Below are positions 6,340-10,622 of a stretch of 10,622 nt of DNA, one piece after another. Made by a program: the position numbers and the translations under genes. The notes below the pieces were generated by a model. That model saw only the letters and a list, made by a program, of their open reading frames with translations. It did not search any database and was not told where the DNA came from. The stretch is from NCBI GenBank assembly GCA_030425055.1, contig JAUHVN010000073.1:1-10622 (forward strand). The letters run 5' to 3'. The stretch is from Actinomycetes bacterium. Lineage in GTDB: Bacteria > Actinomycetota > Actinomycetes > Actinomycetales > Microbacteriaceae. How positions within the stretch are numbered: the first letter of the stretch is position 1; every line of letters starts with the position of its first letter.

Positions 6340-7338
6340 TCACGTGTCGTCGGTCGCAGCGTCCGCCGCGATGCGCGCGCCGTCCGCCGCCTTCTGCGCC
6401 TCGCGGACGCGCTTGCGCAGGTTCTTGTCGGTGATCTCGCGGTCGCCGACGGCGCCGGGCGTCCACAGCTCGACGTCCTCGTCGCCGTAGCTCGACTTCG
6501 ACGCCCGCCGCTTGACCTCGGGCGGCACGGCACCCGGTGCGAGGCGGCGTGCCCAGATGAGGAACCCGGTGTGCGCGACCATGCGGTGGTCCGGTCGCAC
6601 CGCGAGGCCCTCCACGTGCCAGCCGCGCACCATGGTCTCGTTGGCGTCCGGCTCGGTGAACAGACCCGTACCGCGGATGTACTCGGCGACGCGGCTCAGC
6701 TGGGTCGCGGTGGCGACGTAGCAGACGACGACGCCGCCGGGCGTGAGCGCGTCGGCGACGACGTCGATGCACTCCCACGGCGCGAGCATGTCGAGCACGA
6801 CGCGATCCACGGATGCCGGCTCGACGGCGTTCGGCAGCTGTTCGACCAGGTCGCCCACCACCACGGTCCAGTTCCCGGGCTCGGCCCCGCGGAACGTCTC
6901 GACGTTGGCGCGCGCGACGTCGGCGAACTCGGCGCGCCGCTCGAACGAGATGAGGCGGCCCTCGTCGCCGACGGCGCGGAGCAGCCACAGCGAGAGGGCT
7001 CCCGAGCCGACGCCGGCCTCGACCACGGTCGCACCGGGGAAGACATCGGCCTCGGCGAGGATCTGGGCGGCGTCCTTCGGGTAGACGATCGCGGCGCCAC
7101 GGGGCATCGACATCACGAAGTCGCGCAGCAGAGGCCGCAGCGCGAGGTACTCGTGTCCGCCCGAATTCGCGACGACCGAACCGTCGGGAAGGCCGATGAG
7201 GGCGGCGTGGCGCAGCACGCCGTGGTGCGTGTGCAGCTCGCCGTCCTCGCGGAGCGTGACGGTGTGAAGACGTCCCTTAGGCCCCGTCAGCTGCACGCGG
7301 TCGCCCACGCGGAACGGACCGCTCGGCCGGCCGGTCAC
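6340..7338 (-). CDS. trmI: tRNA (adenine-58-N1)-methyltransferase TrmI
   Basis: S-adenosylmethionine-dependent enzyme that forms m1A58 in the T-loop of tRNA; family members act as homotetramers. 332 residues. The N-terminal small domain (about 8-75) starts GPFRVGDRVQLTGPKGR. The Rossmann-fold core has SAM motif I EAGVGSGALSLWLL (107-120), the acidic SFER (131-134) and the catalytic-region motif LDMLAPWE (182-189). The Mtb homologue is about 280 residues, so this one has a charged C-terminal extension (about 271-332) with KRRASKSSYGDED and a Lys/Arg-rich helix, of unknown role. The GTG start overlaps the HAD stop as GTGA, and a strong GGAGGG lies 6 nt upstream (7345-7350) inside the HAD gene, so it is translationally coupled and probably transcribed from the HAD promoter. 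Confidence 0.94.
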   Translation of the reverse strand: MTGRPSGPFRVGDRVQLTGPKGRLHTVTLREDGELHTHHGVLRHAALIGLPDGSVVANSGGHEYLALRPLLRDFVMSMPRGAAIVYPKDAAQILAEADVFPGATVVEAGVGSGALSLWLLRAVGDEGRLISFERRAEFADVARANVETFRGAEPGNWTVVVGDLVEQLPNAVEPASVDRVVLDMLAPWECIDVVADALTPGGVVVCYVATATQLSRVAEYIRGTGLFTEPDANETMVRGWHVEGLAVRPDHRMVAHTGFLIWARRLAPGAVPPEVKRRASKSSYGDEDVELWTPGAVGDREITDKNLRKRVREAQKAADGARIAADAATDDT

Positions 7339-8018
7339 GCGGCGCCCTCCGTGCGGTCGCGGTGCGCGCGGTGGAACGCGACGACGTCCTGCGCCGTGCG
7401 GCCCTCGAGCGTCGGCCACACCGCGTGCGCGCCGACGCCGGTGAGCGAGACCATGTGCGGAACCCCGATGACCGAGGCGCCCGAGGCGAGCGCCGAACGC
7501 AGGCCGTTCGGGGAGTCCTCGATCGCCACGGCCTCGTCGGGCGCGATGCCGAGCAGCTCGCACGCGCGCAGATAGGGATCGGGGAAGGGCTTGGGCCGCG
7601 TCACCTCGTCACCGGCGACGATCAGGTCGAACGCCTCGAACTCGATGAGATCCACGACGCGTCGCGCCATGCGGCTGAGCGACATCGTGACGAGGGCGGT
7701 GCGGATGCCGGAGCGGCGCAGGTCGGCGAGCAGCTCGCGCGCGCCGGGGCGGAAGGGCACGCCCTTCTCACCGAGTTGGCGCATCACCTCATCCGTGAGG
7801 TGGTCGACGATGGCGTGCACCCCCATGCGCACACCGGCGTCCTGGAAGATCCGTGCCGCGTCCTCGAGTCCGAGACCCACGAGCCGCAGCGCCTGCTCGT
7901 GCGACCACGTGCCGCCGAAGCTCTCGACGAGCGGACCCTCCGCGGCCATCCAGTACGGTTCGCTGTCGACGAGGGTTCCGTCCATGTCCCACAGGACGGC
8001 CGACAAGGGGGTGCTCAC
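7335..8018 (-). CDS. HAD-superfamily phosphatase (phosphoglucomutase/phosphatase-like, cap C1)
   Basis: Soluble Mg2+-dependent phosphohydrolase or phosphomutase; the substrate cannot be read from the sequence. 227 residues. All four HAD motifs are present: motif I DMDGTLVDSE (11-20) with nucleophile D11 and acid/base D13; motif II around T111 (LVTMS); motif III K143 (RPKPFPDPYL); motif IV E167-D168 (AIEDSPNGL). The helical C1 cap lies about 20-90, so this resembles beta-phosphoglucomutase and small sugar-phosphate phosphatases. The GTG start has no usable Shine-Dalgarno (GGAGGG touches the codon directly), but TACGAT stands 6 nt before it. The gene overlaps trmI by 4 nt and is divergent from the PAC2 gene. 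Confidence 0.9.
   Translation of the reverse strand: MSTPLSAVLWDMDGTLVDSEPYWMAAEGPLVESFGGTWSHEQALRLVGLGLEDAARIFQDAGVRMGVHAIVDHLTDEVMRQLGEKGVPFRPGARELLADLRRSGIRTALVTMSLSRMARRVVDLIEFEAFDLIVAGDEVTRPKPFPDPYLRACELLGIAPDEAVAIEDSPNGLRSALASGASVIGVPHMVSLTGVGAHAVWPTLEGRTAQDVVAFHRAHRDRTEGAA
7345..7350 (-). promoter_or_regulatory. Ribosome binding site GGAGGG of trmI, inside the HAD gene
   Basis: GGAGGG followed by 6 nt (CGCCGC) and GTG sets the trmI start within the 3' end of the HAD coding sequence. It contrasts with the HAD, FKBP and pafB genes, which lack such a site. Confidence 0.75.
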
Positions 8019-8024
8019 CCCTCC

Positions 8025-8030
8025 ATCGTA
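8025..8030 (-). promoter_or_regulatory. Predicted -10 element (TACGAT) for leaderless HAD-trmI transcript
   Basis: TACGAT matches TANNNT and is separated from the HAD GTG by exactly 6 nt (GGAGGG), so transcription would start on the start codon. The GGAGGG looks like a Shine-Dalgarno but is adjacent to the GTG, too close for standard use. No -35 hexamer is evident. Together with the plus-strand -10 at 8092 it forms a divergent promoter region. Confidence 0.6.
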
Positions 8031-8091
8031 TCGACGGGGCCTGGACGCCCGGCGCGCCGGACATTCGGCCCACCGTCCCGGCGACCGCGCC

Positions 8092-8097
8092 TATCCT
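8092..8097 (+). promoter_or_regulatory. Predicted -10 element (TATCCT) of the PAC2 gene
   Basis: TATCCT is the only TANNNT-like hexamer near the PAC2 start in the divergent intergenic region. A start site about 7 nt downstream would give a leader of about 28 nt that contains a small hairpin and the ribosome binding site. No -35 match is recognisable at 16-18 nt spacing. Confidence 0.45.
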
Positions 8098-8105
8098 GGA
8101 ACGAA

Positions 8106-8119
8106 CCCGCGCCGGCGGG
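8106..8119 (+). other. Small GC hairpin in the predicted PAC2 leader
   Basis: CCCGC (8106-8110) pairs with GCGGG (8115-8119) around a 4-nt loop, almost at the predicted 5' end of the transcript and 2 nt before the GAGGAGG ribosome binding site. It may protect the 5' end or tune ribosome access. Short GC stems are common in such DNA, so a role is only inferred. Confidence 0.3.
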
Positions 8120-8121
8120 CT

Positions 8122-8128
8122 GAGGAGG
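8122..8128 (+). promoter_or_regulatory. Ribosome binding site GAGGAGG of the PAC2 gene
   Basis: A near-perfect Shine-Dalgarno 4 nt before the GTG at 8133. It fixes the start of the PAC2-family gene and shows that this species does use strong Shine-Dalgarno sites. Confidence 0.8.
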
Positions 8129-8132
8129 TCGC

Positions 8133-8996
8133 GTGGACGGACTGGGTCGCAGAGTGCTGGTCGCCGCTTTCGACGGCTGGAACGACGCGGGCGAGGCGGC
8201 ATCCTCGGCGCTGACCCAGCTGCGCGACAGCGGGAACTACGAGCCGGTGTTCTCGGTCGATCCCGAACTGTACTTCGACTATCAGTACACGCGGCCGCAG
8301 ATCGCGATGGACGCCGAGGGGCAGCGGGTGCTGCGCTGGCCGGAGGCGACGATCCTGCGTCCGAAGCGCGCGACGCGGGGCACGCAGCTGTGGCTGCTCA
8401 TCGGCGTCGAGCCGGCCCGCGCGTGGCAGGCGTTCGCGTCGGAGTTCATCGACGTCGCGCTGCGCGAGGACGTGACGGGCTTCGTCTCGCTGGGCTCGAT
8501 GATGTCGGACGTGCCCCACACCCGCCCGATCTCGGTGTTCGGCGGAAGCGACAGCGAACCGCTGCGCAGCACACTCGGCCTCGAGCGCAGCAGCTATGAG
8601 GGGCCGGTGGGCATCCTCAGCGTCCTCGGCCACGCCGCCGACGCCGCAGGCATCCCCTCGGCGAGCCTGTGGGCGAGCGTGCCCCACTACGTGGCCGGCC
8701 ACACGCCGTCGCCGAAGGCGACGCTCGCGCTGCTCGACCGTCTCGAGGACATCACCGGCGCGTCGATCCCCCGCGGCGACCTGCCGACGGAAGCCGCGGC
8801 ATGGGAGGCGTCGATCGACGCGGCGGCGGCCGACGACGAGGAGATGACCGAGTACATCCAGCAGCTCGAGCGCACACGCGACACGTGGGACTCGCCCGAG
8901 GCATCCGGCGACGCGATCGCCCAGGAGTTCGAGCGCTACCTCCGCCGCGGCGGAGAGGGCCCCAGCAAGCCCGGACGCGACGACCCGCGCCGCTGA
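8133..8996 (+). CDS. PAC2-family protein (proteasome assembly chaperone 2-like fold), function unknown
   Basis: 287 residues, the usual size for the actinobacterial branch of the PAC2 family. Characteristic stretches: AAFDGWNDAGEAAS (11-24), the YFDYQYTRP segment near 47-55, SLGSMMSDVPHTRP followed by an FGGS loop, YEGPVGILSVLG, and SLWASVPHYVAG with a following SPKA. The C-terminus has a helical, acidic region (AAADDEEMTEYIQQLER) and a charged tail. The family is named after a eukaryotic 20S proteasome assembly chaperone; the bacterial function is not established, and no proteasome genes are seen in this window. It is the only plus-strand gene here, divergent from the HAD gene and ending 6 nt from the uppP stop, so it probably forms its own transcription unit. 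The GTG start is set by a strong Shine-Dalgarno. Confidence 0.88.
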   Translation: MDGLGRRVLVAAFDGWNDAGEAASSALTQLRDSGNYEPVFSVDPELYFDYQYTRPQIAMDAEGQRVLRWPEATILRPKRATRGTQLWLLIGVEPARAWQAFASEFIDVALREDVTGFVSLGSMMSDVPHTRPISVFGGSDSEPLRSTLGLERSSYEGPVGILSVLGHAADAAGIPSASLWASVPHYVAGHTPSPKATLALLDRLEDITGASIPRGDLPTEAAAWEASIDAAAADDEEMTEYIQQLERTRDTWDSPEASGDAIAQEFERYLRRGGEGPSKPGRDDPRR

Positions 8997-9002
8997 CGCG
9001 GA

Positions 9003-9830
9003 TCAGTACGGCTGGATGACGCCCAGGCTCAGCAGCACGAGCAGCGTCGCCCCGAGCGCGACGCGGTAGACGACGAACGGCAGGAAGCTGTGGCGTGAGA
9101 TCCAGCGCATGAAGAACGCGATGACGGCGAGCGCCACGACGAAGGCGACGAGCGTCGCGACCGCCGTCTCACCGAGGGTGAACACCCCGGGCTCGTTCCA
9201 GCTCTTCGCGAGCTGGTAGAAGCCCGAGCCGAACACGGCGGGGATCGCGAGCAGGAACGCGTAGCGCGCCGCCGCCGCGCGCTCGTATCCCATGAACAGT
9301 CCGGCGGTGATCGTCCCACCCGAGCGCGAGACCCCGGGGATGAGCGCGAGGGACTGCGCGAATCCGTACACGACGCCGTGCCCGACGGTGAGATCCTGCA
9401 GCTTCCTCTTCTTCGCGCCCACGAGGTCCGCGATCCCCAGCAGCACGCCGAAGAAGATCAGCATGCCCGCGATCAGCCACAGCGACCGCAGCGTGGTCTC
9501 GATCTGGTCCTGGAACAGCAGACCCAGCACCACGATCGGGATCGACCCGATGATGATCAGCCAGCCCATGCGCGCATCGGGGTCGTTGCGCGGGATGCGG
9601 CCGAACAGCGCGCGGAACCACTGCCCGATGATGCGCACGATGTCGCGCCAGAAGAACACGACCACCGCCGCCTCGGTGCCGATCTGGGTGATGGCGGTGA
9701 AGGCCGCGCCGGGGTCCTGCGCCGACGGGAGGAACTCGCCGAGGATGCGCAGGTGCGCGCTCGACGAGATCGGCAGGAATTCGGTCAGCCCCTGCACGAG
9801 GCCGAGGAGCATCGCCTCGAGGAGGTTCAT
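9003..9830 (-). CDS. uppP: Undecaprenyl-diphosphate phosphatase UppP (BacA)
   Basis: Integral membrane enzyme that dephosphorylates undecaprenyl diphosphate to recycle the lipid carrier for peptidoglycan and other envelope polymers; overexpression in other bacteria gives bacitracin resistance. 275 residues, standard length. Both family signatures are present: GLVQGLTEFLPISSSAHL (10-27) with the key E17, and PGVSRSGGTITAG (165-177) with R169. Q49 and E53 in QIGTEAAV also fit the family. About seven to eight hydrophobic helices are visible. The ATG at 9830 is supported by AAAGG 4 nt upstream and by the family N-terminus MNLLEA; the longer open frame upstream runs antiparallel to nothing meaningful and overlaps the peptidase in another frame. 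It follows the M20 peptidase gene by 29 nt without a promoter-like hexamer, so the two are probably co-transcribed. Confidence 0.96.
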   Translation of the reverse strand: MNLLEAMLLGLVQGLTEFLPISSSAHLRILGEFLPSAQDPGAAFTAITQIGTEAAVVVFFWRDIVRIIGQWFRALFGRIPRNDPDARMGWLIIIGSIPIVVLGLLFQDQIETTLRSLWLIAGMLIFFGVLLGIADLVGAKKRKLQDLTVGHGVVYGFAQSLALIPGVSRSGGTITAGLFMGYERAAAARYAFLLAIPAVFGSGFYQLAKSWNEPGVFTLGETAVATLVAFVVALAVIAFFMRWISRHSFLPFVVYRVALGATLLVLLSLGVIQPY

Positions 9831-9851
9831 GGCGCCTTTCGGTGGGAGGGG

Positions 9852-9868
9852 ACCTGCGGTCAGCAGGT
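9852..9868 (-). other. Hairpin with the M20 peptidase stop codon in its loop
   Basis: ACCTGC and GCAGGT (6-bp stem) flank a 5-nt loop that contains the TGA of the peptidase gene, upstream of uppP. No U-run follows, so it is not a classical terminator. It may modulate read-through between the two genes or be incidental. Confidence 0.3.
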
Positions 9869-10622
9869 GCGCAGCAGGTCGGTCAGCACTCGCTGCCCGA
9901 ACACGAGCGCGTCGATCGGCACCCGCTCGTCGACGCCGTGGAACATGCCGGTGAAGTCGAGGTCGGCGGGCAGCCGCAGCGGCGCGAAGCCGTAGCCGGC
10001 TATGCCGAGACCCGCCAGCGCCTTGTTGTCGGTGCCCCCGCCCATGAGGTACGGGATCACCGGCACGCCGGGATCGTGTCGGCCGAGCGCCGCGACCATC
10101 GCATCGACGAGATCGCCGGCGAACGGCGCCTCGAGGCCGATGTCGGCGTGGACGATCTCGACGTCGACGCCGTCGCCGACGATGCGGCGGATGTCGGCGA
10201 GGGCGGCCTCCTCGGTTCCGGGCAGGACCCGCACGTCGACGAGCGCCTCGGCGCGGTCGGGGATCACGTTGTGCTTGTACCCGGCATCGAGGACGGTCGG
10301 ATTCGATGTCGTGCGCAGCGTGGACCGCAGGAAGCCCGCGGCCGGTCCGGACGCCGCGGCGAGGGCATCCGGATCGGCGGCATCGCCGCCCGTGATCTCG
10401 GCGAGCCGCGCCGTCATCTCGCGCGTCGTGTCGGTGAGCTGGATCGGCCACTCGGTGCGACCGAGCGCGGCGACCGCCTCGGCGAGCCGCGTGACGCCGT
10501 TGTCGTCGTGACGGCTCGAGCCGTGGGCGGCGCGCCCGCGCGCGACGAGTCGGATCCACACGAGGGCCTTCTCGCCCACCTGCAGCAGGTAAGCACGGCG
10601 ACCGCCGACCGCGATCGAGTAG
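9860..10622 (-). CDS. M20-family metallopeptidase, C-terminal part (N-terminus outside window)
   Basis: 253 codons run from the right edge to the stop. This is the second half of an M20 zinc exopeptidase/deacylase. The lid or dimerisation domain starts near the edge, with ARGRAAHGSSRHDDNG, the usual first strand and histidine of that domain. The catalytic domain then resumes, with GGGTDNKAL and the final metal-ligand region MFHGVDERVP. The first metal ligands (HxD and EE motifs) lie outside the window. The pattern resembles the actinobacterial M20 peptidase that in M. tuberculosis is annotated DapE2 (Rv2141c), but similarity does not prove a succinyl-diaminopimelate substrate; dipeptidase or carboxypeptidase activity is equally possible. 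A GTG at 10579 is internal, not the start, since the frame stays open to the edge with lid-domain sequence on both sides. uppP follows after 29 nt. Confidence 0.88.
   Translation of the reverse strand, partial: YSIAVGGRRAYLLQVGEKALVWIRLVARGRAAHGSSRHDDNGVTRLAEAVAALGRTEWPIQLTDTTREMTARLAEITGGDAADPDALAAASGPAAGFLRSTLRTTSNPTVLDAGYKHNVIPDRAEALVDVRVLPGTEEAALADIRRIVGDGVDVEIVHADIGLEAPFAGDLVDAMVAALGRHDPGVPVIPYLMGGGTDNKALAGLGIAGYGFAPLRLPADLDFTGMFHGVDERVPIDALVFGQRVLTDLLRTC

Noticed and set aside
2220..7575. Long plus-strand frames (2220-3506, 3346-4464, 4341-5597, 6268-7575) opposite tatC, tatA, pafC, pafB and trmI
   Set aside because: They are antisense shadows with biased composition and no recognisable domains or ribosome binding sites, and they overlap well-supported genes along their whole length.
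8985..9001. Hairpin CCGCG/CGCGG at the tail-to-tail end of the PAC2 and uppP genes, as a bidirectional terminator
   Set aside because: Only 5 bp of stem with a 7-nt loop and no U-run on either strand. Such GC stems are common in this DNA. The genes end only 6 nt apart, so termination must happen inside the opposing gene or be Rho-dependent.
9861..9879. Direct repeat CAGCAGGT twice, 3 nt apart
   Set aside because: Two 8-bp copies at the peptidase C-terminus in GC-rich coding DNA; too short to support a mobile or regulatory repeat.
9831..10559. Upstream extension of the uppP frame into the peptidase gene
   Set aside because: The extension is Arg/Pro-rich shadow sequence. UppP begins at the typical MNLLEA with a ribosome binding site at 9830, and the M20 motifs lie in another frame.
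1..10622. Mobile elements, CRISPR arrays, tRNA or rRNA genes, defence or phage genes
   Set aside because: None seen. The genes are conserved housekeeping types, tightly packed, with uniform base composition and no spaced repeats or integrase/transposase motifs.

Overview
This window is chromosomal DNA of a high-GC (about 70% by eye) actinobacterium. It is most likely a member of the Micrococcales and plausibly Microbacteriaceae. That assignment rests on base composition, the many GTG starts, and a gene order (HAD hydrolase, trmI, FKBP lipoprotein, pafB, pafC, tatA, tatC, Ski2-like helicase) that matches the neighbourhood known from actinobacterial genomes. I could not run a homology search. 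Every gene identification rests on motifs read directly from the translated sequence.

Layout from right to left on the minus strand: the C-terminal half of an M20 metallopeptidase (edge to 9860), then uppP, undecaprenyl-diphosphate phosphatase (9830-9003). A single plus-strand gene, a PAC2-family protein (8133-8996), runs tail to tail into uppP. A 114-bp divergent intergenic region (8019-8132) separates it from a minus-strand series that fills the rest of the window: HAD phosphatase, trmI (tRNA m1A58 methyltransferase), a two-domain FKBP lipoprotein, pafB, pafC, tatA, tatC, and a Ski2/HelY-type DEVH RNA helicase whose C-terminus is cut by the left edge. Coding density is very high, and no gene-free stretch exceeds 114 bp. 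I see no rRNA, tRNA, CRISPR, insertion sequence or other mobile element.

Functionally, pafB/pafC encode the WYL-domain pair that in mycobacteria forms a LexA-independent DNA-damage transcription activator. tatA/tatC encode two parts of the twin-arginine translocase. The helicase is probably an RNA-processing enzyme. The FKBP is probably an extracytoplasmic folding factor. trmI modifies tRNA, and UppP recycles the cell-wall lipid carrier. The GTGA/ATGA overlaps (HAD/trmI, pafB/pafC, tatC/helicase) and a 5-nt gap (tatA/tatC) indicate translational coupling.

The most striking signal is regulatory. The three minus-strand genes that lack a usual Shine-Dalgarno (HAD, FKBP, pafB) each have TANNNT exactly 6 nt before a GTG start, which is the geometry of leaderless transcripts. 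They would split the series into HAD-trmI, FKBP, and pafBC-tatAC-helicase units. The second point is an absence. Between trmI and pafB, where mycobacteria carry mpa, dop, pup, prcBA and pafA, only the FKBP gene remains, so pafBC persists here without the Pup-proteasome genes. I found no clear candidate for an undescribed multi-gene system; this is a conserved housekeeping region with some noteworthy regulatory and evolutionary details.
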